Positions 1 through 7,310 of a stretch of 10,883 nucleotides of DNA are shown one piece after another (position 1 is the first letter of the stretch; every line of letters starts with the position of its first letter). The notes below the pieces were generated by a model. That model made no database searches. It was given only the letters and a program-made list of their open reading frames with translations, and was not told where the DNA came from. The stretch lies in assembly GCA_030588285.1 (NCBI GenBank), contig JAUUYK010000013.1, positions 1 to 10,883 on the forward strand, in the 5' to 3' direction. The DNA is from Kiritimatiellales bacterium (GTDB lineage Bacteria; Verrucomicrobiota; Kiritimatiellia; Kiritimatiellales; Pontiellaceae). The position numbers were made by a program, and so were the translations under genes.

Positions 1-1357
1 GCAGTCCGAGAATTCGTTCAACATCATCCGCGGTTTTAACTGACGTATCTAAATATTCAATAAAGTACGCAAGTGCCACACCGGCTCCCAGTCCAACAAA
101 AATACTGAGCAAAACATTTAAAAATAAGTCCGGACTTACCCGATGATGATTCGGCTCAGCGATATCAATAATTTCAACCGGATTGCTCGGAACCTCAAGC
201 GTGATGATTTCTTGGCGATGCTTTGCTTTAAGCTGATTATAGATAAAACGTTCTGTTTCTAAATCAGCCAGGGCATTTCTAAAGGGTCTAAATTTTGCAC
301 CTTGTGATTCAATCGTTTCTGAACGAACTGTGGCAAGAACACTTTCCAAACTTTTAAAATTGTTTTCCGCAATCATATACTCGGTCATCAGACCATTGCG
401 TAAAGCTTGAAGTCGTCTTTTTAAGGCATTTTCCAATGTGTTTTTCTGAAGTTTCATCCTTTTAACTTCAGGATGATTTTCCCCAAAATCGGCATTCAGC
501 GAACTCAGTTCCACTTCAATATCTTGAATCTGCTGGATCGTATTCATAACGAATTGGTCGAACGTAATATAAGAAGCGCGTTCGATCAGATCTTTATCAT
601 CCAGATCCTTTAAAATTTTAAGTAGGCCTTCTTTTTCAACCATTTCCTTTTGGGCCATCAGACGGTCGCCTTCAAGTTGCTGCATACGAATATCACCGAC
701 ATCGATATTTCCTTCCCCGCCCAGCACCGCAATATCAAATTTAGTTCTAATCTGTTGAATCGTTTCTTCTGCGGCTTCAACTCGTATCGCTTGATCTTTC
801 AATGCTTCTGCAATCTTATCAATGGCTCCGCGGGCATTCTTCAAAGCTAAATCTAAGCGGGAATCATGATACACTTCGGCAATCTCATTCGCAATATCAG
901 CAGCCTCATCCCAGTTATCGCGTTTTGTGCTAATTACAATTAACGAGGTATCTCGCTGTTGAAAAACACTGATACTATTTTTCAGAATTTTATAGGCCAC
1001 ATCGCGCTGAAGAATCTCGCCCCCCTTCCCCCATTCTTGCTGAAGGTTCAATCGGTTTATTACCTCATATAAAATGGGTTTTGATTGAAGAATCTCAAAC
1101 TGAGTTCGGAGAAAATACGGATTATAGCTTGAATAAGAAGACTGCTGATTAGCAAAGGGGTTAATTTCCGGAGCATCTTCAGAAACAAGAATGCGAACCG
1201 ATGAAGCATAAATACTAGGCAACATTACCGTATAAACCGTACCCGTTAATATCACAAGAAATGCAACGGCCAACACAATTTCTTTTCTGGATCGAATTAC
1301 TCGCCAATAGTCGAGAAAATGAAGGGTACTCGACTGTTCAGCTGTCTCATTACTCAT
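1..1357 (-). CDS. Wzz/GumC-type polysaccharide chain-length determinant (partial, C-terminus off window)
   Basis: Inner-membrane co-polymerase that sets chain length and helps export in Wzx/Wzy-type exopolysaccharide or capsule synthesis. I translated it by hand from ATG at 1357 (start MSNETAEQSSTLHFLDYWRV); the frame stays open for 452 codons to the left edge. Visible parts are a cytoplasmic N-terminus, a first membrane segment at about residues 26-46, a long periplasmic stretch rich in coiled coil (about 150-380), a proline-containing linker (EVPSNPVEIIDIAEP) and a second membrane segment at about 411-432. It ends in the DTSVKTADDVERILGL stretch that in this family precedes either the C-terminus or a fused tyrosine autokinase domain. 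Which of the two applies cannot be seen. A GGGAG ribosome site lies 6 bases before the start. It follows the beta-barrel gene, separated by a hairpin terminator. The family call is confident; the polysaccharide made is unknown. Confidence 0.88.
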   Translation of the reverse strand, partial: MSNETAEQSSTLHFLDYWRVIRSRKEIVLAVAFLVILTGTVYTVMLPSIYASSVRILVSEDAPEINPFANQQSSYSSYNPYFLRTQFEILQSKPILYEVINRLNLQQEWGKGGEILQRDVAYKILKNSISVFQQRDTSLIVISTKRDNWDEAADIANEIAEVYHDSRLDLALKNARGAIDKIAEALKDQAIRVEAAEETIQQIRTKFDIAVLGGEGNIDVGDIRMQQLEGDRLMAQKEMVEKEGLLKILKDLDDKDLIERASYITFDQFVMNTIQQIQDIEVELSSLNADFGENHPEVKRMKLQKNTLENALKRRLQALRNGLMTEYMIAENNFKSLESVLATVRSETIESQGAKFRPFRNALADLETERFIYNQLKAKHRQEIITLEVPSNPVEIIDIAEPNHHRVSPDLFLNVLLSIFVGLGAGVALAYFIEYLDTSVKTADDVERILGL

Positions 1358-1374
1358 GTTGCATACTCCCATTC

Positions 1375-1414
1375 AAAAATCAAGATGGTGAAGATAAACC
1401 TTCACCATCTTGAC
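1375..1414 (-). terminator. Intrinsic terminator or attenuator between the beta-barrel and wzz-like genes
   Basis: Arms CAAGATGGTGAAG (1381-1393) and CTTCACCATCTTG (1400-1412) are perfect inverted repeats with a 6-base loop, and one more T-A pair closes outside. Read on the minus strand, the stem is followed directly by ATTTTT. It sits 35 bases after the stop of the beta-barrel gene and 23 bases before the start of the wzz-like gene. It could therefore end the upstream transcript or reduce read-through into the downstream gene. The T-run is short (five), so partial termination is plausible. Confidence 0.7.
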
Positions 1415-1448
1415 AATTAAACCAAAATTTAAAGAATAAAACCGAGGG

Positions 1449-2615
1449 TTAGAGTCTCAGCCGCCATGCCATATCAATACGATTTCTGTTCCAGTCGCTG
1501 AAATCAGATGATCTTTTTGCATATAGATATCCTGCTTCCAGGAAATTATTCCGATTAATCTTATAAGAACATCTAATCGTGAATGTTACATACAAATCGT
1601 CAGCATCTTCATCAGTTACGTTGGAATATTTTCCATCGTATAAGCTGTTAATCAGCGTAAGCGAACTGGCCAAACTAATCTTACCCGTTAGATCCTGCCG
1701 AGCACCTAAAGCGGCCGAAAACTGATCCTGTGCATTATAAATAGAGTTTTCAGCACGTTTCATACTATACCCTAATGTTCCAGTATAACTGGTACGAGAG
1801 GAGGGCTTCATTTCAAGGCCGGCTTGGAAATAGGGTGTAGTTGAGTCATTACTCACACCATAACTATCAACATTATTAAGCGAAACACCTAAACGAGCAA
1901 ACCCGGTTACATCCGAATTAAAGTTTTGGTCAACTCCTCCCAAAAACGTAGTAGAAGTAAATCCGCCACGCGATCCGGCATAGGCCAAGTCTGTTAATTG
2001 AACAGCCAAAACCCCTTCCGTACGATTTGGTTTGAGCTGACGGACATACGTTCCATTCGCATCGACCTTATTATAATCGTTATTATTTAAGCCTTCACCA
2101 TATGCTTCATCTTCCCAAGTACGGAAATCATACCCTGCACCCAGTTTCAGATCACTTTTTGTGTTAATGGTATAATCAAGAGCACCCTTCAAGGAGTTCT
2201 CAATGAAATTTTGATCAAAATCGGATGTGGTCCCGGAAATCCCCGTCTGCCCTTCTTTTTGCTGATATCTAAAGCGATCCGATAACGTTAAAGAAAACTT
2301 TTCGGAAATTTCATGGTTTAACCGTCCATATAGATCCTGATACATCACCATGTCAGGTTCGGCATCCATTCTATACTGGAACTCTGGTTGCCAATAAATT
2401 AAAGCATCGGTTCGCGAGGAAAAATTGAATTTTCCGGTTAAGTTAATGATATCGGTAACAAACGCAGACTCTTTTCCTTCTTCAGTAGCGTAAATATTGT
2501 CATCATAACCCACTCGAACATGGTTCTGAAAATTAATTACCCGTTCCTTCGCAGCAAACGATGGCACTGACAACAGCGACACAGCAGCAAATACTTGTAA
2601 CACTCTTTTATTCAT
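1449..2615 (-). CDS. Outer-membrane beta-barrel protein of an exopolysaccharide locus
   Basis: 388 residues beginning with a Sec signal peptide (MNKRVLQVFAAVSLLSVPSFA, cut at about residue 21-22). The mature part consists of many alternating polar/hydrophobic segments ending in aromatic or charged residues, with Gly/Asn/Asp-rich turns, as in a transmembrane beta-barrel. Stretches such as FLEAGYLYAKRSSDFSDW near the C-terminus look like barrel strands. Proteins of this type (EpsL/VpsM-like barrels) often sit beside Wzz genes and are thought to help polysaccharide cross the outer membrane; that role here is inferred from the neighbour. The last residues are AWRLRL, without the usual final aromatic residue. 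AAGGGAG lies 7 bases before the ATG. It is 46 bases downstream of the preceding small secreted gene, so probably in the same operon. Confidence 0.72.
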   Translation of the reverse strand: MNKRVLQVFAAVSLLSVPSFAAKERVINFQNHVRVGYDDNIYATEEGKESAFVTDIINLTGKFNFSSRTDALIYWQPEFQYRMDAEPDMVMYQDLYGRLNHEISEKFSLTLSDRFRYQQKEGQTGISGTTSDFDQNFIENSLKGALDYTINTKSDLKLGAGYDFRTWEDEAYGEGLNNNDYNKVDANGTYVRQLKPNRTEGVLAVQLTDLAYAGSRGGFTSTTFLGGVDQNFNSDVTGFARLGVSLNNVDSYGVSNDSTTPYFQAGLEMKPSSRTSYTGTLGYSMKRAENSIYNAQDQFSAALGARQDLTGKISLASSLTLINSLYDGKYSNVTDEDADDLYVTFTIRCSYKINRNNFLEAGYLYAKRSSDFSDWNRNRIDMAWRLRL

Positions 2616-2661
2616 AACAAAACTCCCTTAAAAAAATATAAAATCCGCGAAAACAAAACGC

Positions 2662-3219
2662 CTACTCTGGCGTTGCGTCCTTATCTCCGAACCCGCCATC
2701 AACACGTCCAGATGCCCATAAATTTCCCCACAACCCTTGATACAGATCTCTCATGAGGTCCGTTTGCCATGGCACATCATACATGTTAGGAGCGTCGTCT
2801 GCGTGCCCCAGTTTTTCACCCGTATTCGCCGTCTGTTTTACCTGCTCTGAAGCCACCATCTTTGTAACGGCTTCACCGAGCGCATTCAAAGCTTTTTCAA
2901 TTTCCTTAATTTTTGTTGCCGCAGATTGAGCCGCAGCCTCATCTCCACTAGCAACGGCGCGTTCCATAGTGGAATAAGCTTTTTCAGCTCGTGCCATCGC
3001 GGCATCCACCGAACCGGATCGTTTGTCTGCTTTCGCAATGGCTTCAACATCACCATTTAAAGAAGCTTTTGCTAAATCCGCTTTAACCTGAACAGAAACA
3101 GTTCCGATTCTAACAAGATCCGCCGCCGCTGCCATTTGATCAACTGCATTCGCATGGAATGCAAATGCAAGAGTTCCTATACCAATAACAACACTCATAT
3201 TTAATAATTTTTTATTCAT
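2662..3219 (-). CDS. Small secreted helical protein, unknown function
   Basis: 185 residues, not recognised. A signal peptide (residues 1-25, ending HANA) precedes an Ala/Lys/Glu-rich helical body (about 30-130) with heptad-like spacing, suggesting a periplasmic or exported coiled coil. After about residue 140 the composition changes to a Trp/Tyr/Gly/Asp-rich tail (PWQTDLMRDLYQGLWGNLWA) that looks like a separate binding or anchoring segment. There are no cysteines and no lipobox. GGAGGAG ends 5 bases before the ATG, a strong ribosome site, and the gap to the upstream gene is only 14 bases, so the two are almost certainly co-transcribed. The place just before the beta-barrel gene suggests a role in polysaccharide export or surface assembly. 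That is inference only. Confidence 0.7.
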   Translation of the reverse strand: MNKKLLNMSVVIGIGTLAFAFHANAVDQMAAAADLVRIGTVSVQVKADLAKASLNGDVEAIAKADKRSGSVDAAMARAEKAYSTMERAVASGDEAAAQSAATKIKEIEKALNALGEAVTKMVASEQVKQTANTGEKLGHADDAPNMYDVPWQTDLMRDLYQGLWGNLWASGRVDGGFGDKDATPE

Positions 3220-3233
3220 AATCGGCTCCTCCG

Positions 3234-3779
3234 TTATTTTGAATATTTCTGTACAACAAGCATTTTAACACGCTCATAACTAAACTGCACTTGTGATGAT
3301 GTTGCCAATGCGCCCTGCATGGCTGTTTTAATAAGATCCAACGATTCGGTTTTGTTCAATGCTATGGCCTCGATATAAGAGAGGGTGATTTGAACAACCT
3401 TGGCCCCAGAAAGAGCCACTCCTGCACTCACTTCCGACAAGAGAGCATAATCTTTAGCGATGGCTTCATTTGAGGCCCCATAAATTTTAGAAGCACTTCC
3501 CTTCGAGCCCTTCAACGAATCAACTGCAATGCCCCAGCTTTCAGAAGCCGCTTGCAGAACCCGAGTAACCTCAGGCATAAGAGGTGAGTCCTCAGGAATA
3601 AGAACGATTAGCTTCTTCCCCTTCTCGATAAATTGCTTAGCCACATCAATTTCTTTTTCAACCGCCTCAATTTTAGCCTGCGCCTCAGAGGTTAATACAT
3701 CATACTGAGCAGAAACTGTGTTTACTAAAAATCCAGACCCCACCAACGCCAACCCAATAATAAAACTTCGTTTATTCAT
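3234..3779 (-). CDS. Small secreted helical protein, unknown function
   Basis: 181 residues, not recognised. It starts MNKRSFIIGLALVGSGFLVN and is cut at about residue 24 (VSA/Q). The mature protein is almost entirely predicted helix: a charged coiled-coil-like segment (about 30-60), a middle part rich in Ser/Gly/Ala (about 85-110), and an amphipathic C-terminal half ending in a basic QKYSK tail. It lacks cysteine. The MNK[KR] start and the helical, cysteine-free body resemble the next gene downstream, but I see no clear residue-level similarity, so common ancestry is not claimed. AAGGAG lies 8 bases before the ATG. Its stop is 14 bases before the next gene. It is probably periplasmic or released. 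Confidence 0.7.
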   Translation of the reverse strand: MNKRSFIIGLALVGSGFLVNTVSAQYDVLTSEAQAKIEAVEKEIDVAKQFIEKGKKLIVLIPEDSPLMPEVTRVLQAASESWGIAVDSLKGSKGSASKIYGASNEAIAKDYALLSEVSAGVALSGAKVVQITLSYIEAIALNKTESLDLIKTAMQGALATSSQVQFSYERVKMLVVQKYSK

Positions 3780-3810
3780 CGCCCCAAACTCCTTACGTTA
3801 AGTTTCAAGA

Positions 3811-3839
3811 AAACTAGTGCCCTGCTTCTTGTATCACAA
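3811..3839 (-). promoter_or_regulatory. Weak candidate sigma-70 promoter before the first helical secreted gene
   Basis: On the minus strand TTGTGA (3839-3834) and TAGTTT (3816-3811) are separated by 17 bases, within the 64-base gap between two small secreted genes. Both hexamers depart from consensus and an operon promoter further upstream would serve equally well. The -35 overlaps a short inverted repeat CTTGT-GAT-ACAAG. Confidence 0.22.
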
Positions 3840-3843
3840 GATA

Positions 3844-4302
3844 CTAATTACCTAAATACTGAATAACAAATTGCAATGTATGACACATAGACCAATAACC
3901 TTTTCTATAATCAACACCGGTCATAATACAAAAACATTCCCAAGTAGCAATGTTTTTAGGCAATATAACTTTTCCGGCTAAATACTCCGCTTCGCCTGTA
4001 AAAATAAGTTCAATCTGCCCCATTACCCGAGCACAATCATCTAAAGTAAATTCTTCCCCATTAATTATTTCCGTTAACCCAAAATAGATTCCCGTTTGAT
4101 TTAAAAACACCACACATTCATCAAGAGTTGCCTTTTCAGATACGTAGCGGTCGAACAGTCCGGTATATTTTGCCAAAATAACTGCGGCATCTGCATGCGT
4201 AATGACCGGATTTTTTTCAGCCGCTTTTTCAGCATAAAGAAGCGAAGAAGCTCCCATAAGAAACAGTGCTATAATTGAATTTATTTTTCTGTGAAACATC
4301 AT
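3844..4302 (-). CDS. Small secreted protein with cysteines, unknown function
   Basis: 152 residues from ATG 4302; not recognised. An in-frame GTG at 4311 is also possible but overlaps the GGAG ribosome site, whereas ATG 4302 lies 8 bases after it, so I prefer 4302. The N-terminus MMFHRKINSIIALFLMGASS plus LLYA is a typical signal peptide. The mature part has five cysteines: one in a LDECVVFL segment, one in a LDDCARVM segment, and three near the C-terminus (W-E-C-F-C and M-C-H). The paired (T/S)LD(E/D)C phrases at about 60 and 88 hint at an internal repeat of a short helical unit. It is the first gene of the minus-strand set, divergent from rnhC, and 64 bases before the next gene. A function in polysaccharide export is inferred from position only. 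Confidence 0.65.
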   Translation of the reverse strand: MMFHRKINSIIALFLMGASSLLYAEKAAEKNPVITHADAAVILAKYTGLFDRYVSEKATLDECVVFLNQTGIYFGLTEIINGEEFTLDDCARVMGQIELIFTGEAEYLAGKVILPKNIATWECFCIMTGVDYRKGYWSMCHTLQFVIQYLGN

Positions 4303-4341
4303 ATCTGGCACTCCGAAATCATAAACAAATAAAATGCGCCT

Positions 4342-4369
4342 TTGTCATACACACTGGTTCTGATATGAA
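4342..4369 (+). promoter_or_regulatory. Candidate sigma-70 promoter for rnhC
   Basis: TTGTCA (4342-4347) and TATGAA (4364-4369) are spaced by 16 bases in the 97-base gap between the divergent secreted-protein gene and rnhC. The rnhC start lies 31 bases after the -10. AGGGA at 4387-4391 is the ribosome site. No clear promoter was seen for the opposite strand in the same gap. Confidence 0.45.
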
Positions 4370-4399
4370 CTACTCTTTTATTATTCAGGGAACCACTTA

Positions 4400-5347
4400 A
4401 TGAAAACAAACTCTCATACATTTAAGATCAATGAGCAACAGCAAATAGAATTAAAACAACTCTTGGGACACTCTAAATATACACCTGAAAAAGTACCACA
4501 CACCCAAATAGCGGTATCTATCCCCAACTGCCGCATCAACCTTTACAATTCGGGCAAACTACTGATCCAGGGGAAAGCTGCTGAAGAATGGATTTCCTTT
4601 ACTTTAGAAACCGAGATTCTAAAAGGGATCGTTCTTGGTTATGAAGAACTACAGGATCCCGAAGCATTCAAACCTCATATGGGAATTGATGAGAGCGGAA
4701 AAGGCGATTTTTTCGGTCCACTCGTGATTGCATCGGCTTATGTTGACGAAAAATTGGTGGATAAACTTCGCGAAATGGGCGTCCGAGACTCTAAGAAAAT
4801 TTCATCCGACAACGTGGCGCTTAATATGGCCCGTGACATCAAGAAACTACTTGGCGACCGATGTGCCATGGTTACGATTGGTCCCCGTTCCTATAATCGA
4901 ATGTATTCAAAAATAAGAAACGTCAACAAAATATTGGCCTGGGGGCATGCCCGTGCTATCGAGGATCTACTTCAAAAAGTCCCCGATTGTCCGCGAGCTC
5001 TTTCCGATAAATTTGGCCCCACACACCAAATTGAACAGGCTCTCATGGAAAAAGGGAAACAGATAAAACTCGATCAACGAACGAAAGCGGAATCTGACCC
5101 CGCCGTTGCCGCCGCATCGATTTTGGCGCGCGCAGGCTTCCTTTATGCCTTAAAAAAAATGGGCAAAACATACGATTTTGAAGTTCCAAAAGGAGCTTCT
5201 GAAAAAGTACGCCGCCAAGCTGAAAAACTGGTGGCCGATAAAGGGCCTGGAATTTTACTTGAAACGGCCAAATGTCATTTTAAAACAACGGATAAAGTAT
5301 TAGCCGAAGTGGGCTATACCCGTAAAGACCTGCCCTCGCCTCACTAA
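4400..5347 (+). CDS. rnhC: Ribonuclease HIII
   Basis: Cytoplasmic endonuclease that cuts the RNA strand of RNA/DNA hybrids, used in primer and R-loop removal. The 315 residues match the usual HIII length. Residues 1-90 form the N-terminal TBP-like substrate-binding domain typical of HIII (DUF3378 type), and the catalytic domain starts at the signature GIDESGKGDFFGPLVIA. The DEDD active site is complete: D97, E98, D203 (ALSDKFG) and D233 (AESDPAVAAASILAR), almost the same numbering as known for the Geobacillus enzyme. The N-terminal domain and the GKGDFFGP form separate it from RNase HII. AGGGA lies 8 bases before the ATG. It is transcribed away from the export locus and its TAA overlaps the ATG of a small ORF. 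Base composition is intermediate between the AT-rich left side and the GC-rich right side. Confidence 0.95.
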   Translation: MKTNSHTFKINEQQQIELKQLLGHSKYTPEKVPHTQIAVSIPNCRINLYNSGKLLIQGKAAEEWISFTLETEILKGIVLGYEELQDPEAFKPHMGIDESGKGDFFGPLVIASAYVDEKLVDKLREMGVRDSKKISSDNVALNMARDIKKLLGDRCAMVTIGPRSYNRMYSKIRNVNKILAWGHARAIEDLLQKVPDCPRALSDKFGPTHQIEQALMEKGKQIKLDQRTKAESDPAVAAASILARAGFLYALKKMGKTYDFEVPKGASEKVRRQAEKLVADKGPGILLETAKCHFKTTDKVLAEVGYTRKDLPSPH

Positions 5348-5505
5348 TGAATCGTTCATGGGATATTAAAATCCAACATGCTATTGTACCGATCGAAACG
5401 TTACATTTTCAACCCCGCTCCGGCTCAAGTATTGAGAACATCAACCTCCCTTCGTATATAGCACCCTCATCCGCCGCAACGGTGATCATAGCTTTTGCTT
5501 TCTAA
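5347..5505 (+). CDS. Possible small ORF overlapping the rnhC stop (52 residues)
   Basis: The last A of the rnhC TAA is the first base of an ATG that opens a 52-codon frame starting MNRSWDIKIQHAIVPIETLH and ending in the hydrophobic VIIAFAF. A TAATG overlap is a common sign of translational coupling. Against a real gene: no ribosome site is evident, no family is recognised, and the stop falls inside a long palindrome (5483-5538), so the frame may be a gene cut short by insertion of that element. It may equally be a chance frame. Confidence 0.28.
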   Translation: MNRSWDIKIQHAIVPIETLHFQPRSGSSIENINLPSYIAPSSAATVIIAFAF

Positions 5506-5538
5506 AGCCGCTTGCGGGGATGGCAAAAGCGTATATCA
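5483..5538. repeat. Long imperfect palindrome with an inner hairpin
   Basis: The arms TGATCATAGCTTTTGC (5483-5498) and GCAAAAGCGTATATCA (5523-5538) pair over 15 base pairs with one extra base on each side. Inside the loop CCGC (5508-5511) and GCGG (5514-5517) form a second short stem. No T-run follows on either strand, so it does not look like an ordinary intrinsic terminator. A REP-like or small mobile palindrome is more likely. It lies about 140 bases after rnhC. Confidence 0.55.
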
Positions 5539-5842
5539 CTTACCTGCAAAGGTCTGATTTTCATCCCGCGCGGCATAAACTTTATCACTCAATTTAATAA
5601 TCAATAACTTTCCTTAAGCAGACATCAACTCCACACAAGGGTTCAGTCGCGACAACTGACTTTGCGTCATTCCGGTCGCATAAACCGATAAAGTTTCAAG
5701 CAACACGAATCAACGACGGAAGAAGGATGAAATACCACGAGGTAGTTATAGCGAGAAGGAATACATCCCACATAGATAGAAAAAATTAGATCGCTAAGAT
5801 AAATTCTAAAAGAGCAAACTCCTAAAAAAATCAAACTTTACC
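5506..5842. other. Intergenic stretch without a supported gene
   Basis: I see no gene here with a start signal and a recognisable product. On the minus strand one frame from about 5712 to 5536 has a single internal TAA and protein-like composition on both sides (SVYATGMTQSQLSRL before it; KLSDKVYAARDENQTFAGK after it), which may be a decayed gene end. The sequence also contains the 8-base palindrome GTCGCGAC and an inverted AAACTTTATC/GATAAAGTTT pair about 100 bases apart. None of these is strong. Confidence 0.4.
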
Positions 5843-5871
5843 TTGCCTCACCCCCGCAGTTTGTTTAAAAA
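5843..5871 (+). promoter_or_regulatory. Candidate promoter for rpmE
   Basis: TTGCCT (5843-5848) and TAAAAA (5866-5871) are spaced by exactly 17 bases, and the rpmE start follows 32 bases later. CAAACT and AGTTTG form an inverted repeat around and within the spacer, which could be an operator, although six-base arms can arise by chance. Confidence 0.33.
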
Positions 5872-5903
5872 CTACGCTCTCAAACGAACACGAGGATTTT
5901 GAA

Positions 5904-6110
5904 ATGAAAACAGATATTCACCCAAACTATGAAGAAGCAAGCGTCAACTGTGCCTGTGGTAACGAGATCAAAACCCGTTCTACCGTAAAAACCATGCACA
6001 TCAACACGTGCTCCAGCTGCCACCCATTTTTCACCGGTAGCGCAAAACTGATTGACACGGAAGGTCGTGTTGACCGCTTCAAGAAGCGCTTCGCACAAGG
6101 CACTTACTAG
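5904..6110 (+). CDS. rpmE: 50S ribosomal protein L31, zinc-binding type
   Basis: Small protein of the large ribosomal subunit at the intersubunit bridge near the central protuberance. The 68 residues start MKTDIHPNY as in most L31 proteins. The four zinc-ligand cysteines are present: C16 and C18 (NCACG) and C36 and C39 ([10 protein letters not shown]), so this is the C-plus type rather than the zinc-independent form made in zinc starvation. The C-terminal part [15 protein letters not shown] is standard. GAGGA lies 7 bases before the ATG. A strong hairpin terminator follows 15 bases after the stop, so it can be expressed apart from prfA. The rpmE-prfA order is a widespread arrangement. Confidence 0.97.
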   Translation: MKTDIHPNYEEASVNCACGNEIKTRSTVKTMHINTCSSCHPFFTGSAKLIDTEGRVDRFKKRFAQGTY

Positions 6111-6125
6111 TCAGCCCGCCTCAAT

Positions 6126-6157
6126 GCCGAACTTGCGAAAGCACGTTCGGCTTTTTT
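6126..6157 (+). terminator. Rho-independent terminator after rpmE
   Basis: Arms GCCGAACTTGC (6126-6136) and GCACGTTCGGC (6141-6151) pair over 11 positions with one mismatch around a GAAA tetraloop, followed immediately by six T. It lies between rpmE and prfA, so prfA either depends on read-through or has its own promoter within the 37 bases that remain before its start, where none is obvious. Confidence 0.88.
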
Positions 6158-6194
6158 GTGTCTACACCCCCCGAATGACTTAAAGGGATATATC

Positions 6195-7277
6195 ATGATC
6201 AACCACGCCTATCTCGACCAACTGCAAGCCAACCTGAGCGAACTCGAAACGCGCATGTCGCAGCCCGATATTTCGGCTGATCCGCACAAAATGAAAGAGT
6301 GCATGCACGAATATGCACACCACAAAAAACTCGCCGAATGCGCAAAAACCTTTCTCGACCTCGCCGATGCTAAAACCGAAAGCGAAGCCATTCTCGCCGA
6401 CTCCACATCCGATGCCGAACTACGCGAAATGGCCGAAATGGAACTCGTCGAAATCGAAGAACAATTGCCGATCGCCGATCGCAAAATGATGGTGGCTCTC
6501 ATTCCTCCCGATACCACCGACAGTCGCAACGTCATCATGGAAATCCGTGCCGGCATCGGCGGCGACGAAGCGGGCCTTTTCTGCGGCGACCTCTACCGCA
6601 TGTACACCCGCTATTTCGACATCATGGGCTGGAAACACCGCATGATGGATGTCAGCCCCTCCGAATCCGGCGGCTACAAAGAAGTCTCGTTCTCCGTCGA
6701 AGGCGAAGACGTCTACAAAGCCCTCAAACACGAAGGCGGAACCCATCGCGTTCAACGCGTCCCAAAAACCGAAACCCAAGGCCGCGTCCACACCTCTGCC
6801 GCCACCGTCGCCGTTTTAGCTGAAGTGGAAGACGTCGATATCAAAATCCGCAACGAAGACCTGCGCATCGACACCTACCGCGCCCAAGGCGCCGGCGGCC
6901 AGCACGTCAACACCACCGACTCCGCCATCCGTATCACCCATATCCCCACCGGCACCGTCGTGCAGTGTCAGGACGAACGCTCGCAACACAAAAACAAAGC
7001 CGCAGCCCTCAAAGTTTTGCGCGCCCGAATCTACGACGAACAGCAACGAAAAAATGCCGAAGCCCAAGCCTCTGAGCGCAAATCCATGGTCGGCTCTGGC
7101 GACCGTTCCGAAAAAATACGGACCTATAATTTCCCACAAAACCGCCTCTCCGACCACCGCATCGGCCTCACCATATACAAGCTCGATCGCGTCATGGAAG
7201 GCGACCTACAGGAAACCCTCACTGCGCTCTACGAACACGACGTTGAAATGCGCATCAAGCAACAGATGGGCGGATAG
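6195..7277 (+). CDS. prfA: Peptide chain release factor 1
   Basis: Recognises UAA and UAG in the ribosomal A site and triggers hydrolysis of peptidyl-tRNA. From ATG 6195 it is 360 residues, the usual RF1 length, with AAAGGGA ending 6 bases before the start. A longer frame opens at a TTG at 6156, but that codon lies in the terminator T-run and is rejected. Domain 1 is helical (1-100). The codon-recognition loop carries PKT at residues 190-192 ([18 protein letters not shown]), the PxT motif of RF1 rather than the SPF of RF2. The catalytic loop has GGQ at 234-236 ([16 protein letters not shown]). It is normally methylated on the GGQ glutamine by PrmC, whose gene often follows prfA but is not next here. 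Codon use is clearly richer in G and C than in the export genes. Confidence 0.97.
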   Translation: MINHAYLDQLQANLSELETRMSQPDISADPHKMKECMHEYAHHKKLAECAKTFLDLADAKTESEAILADSTSDAELREMAEMELVEIEEQLPIADRKMMVALIPPDTTDSRNVIMEIRAGIGGDEAGLFCGDLYRMYTRYFDIMGWKHRMMDVSPSESGGYKEVSFSVEGEDVYKALKHEGGTHRVQRVPKTETQGRVHTSAATVAVLAEVEDVDIKIRNEDLRIDTYRAQGAGGQHVNTTDSAIRITHIPTGTVVQCQDERSQHKNKAAALKVLRARIYDEQQRKNAEAQASERKSMVGSGDRSEKIRTYNFPQNRLSDHRIGLTIYKLDRVMEGDLQETLTALYEHDVEMRIKQQMGG

Positions 7278-7310
7278 TTCCAAAAAAATAGAAGAGAGAG
7301 AGGGACACCG

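Noticed and set aside
650..850. Plus-strand 66-codon frame
   Set aside because: It lies opposite the Wzz-like gene, has no ribosome site and its composition is that of an antisense shadow.
5880..6098. Minus-strand 72-codon frame over rpmE
   Set aside because: Shadow of the L31 gene, whose zinc cysteines and ribosome site are clear.
6156..6194. Upstream TTG start for prfA
   Set aside because: The codon is in the T-run of the rpmE terminator, while ATG 6195 has a ribosome site and gives the standard RF1 length.
6209..7157. Long minus-strand frames opposite prfA
   Set aside because: Antisense frames kept open by GC-rich third positions; prfA is unmistakable on the other strand.
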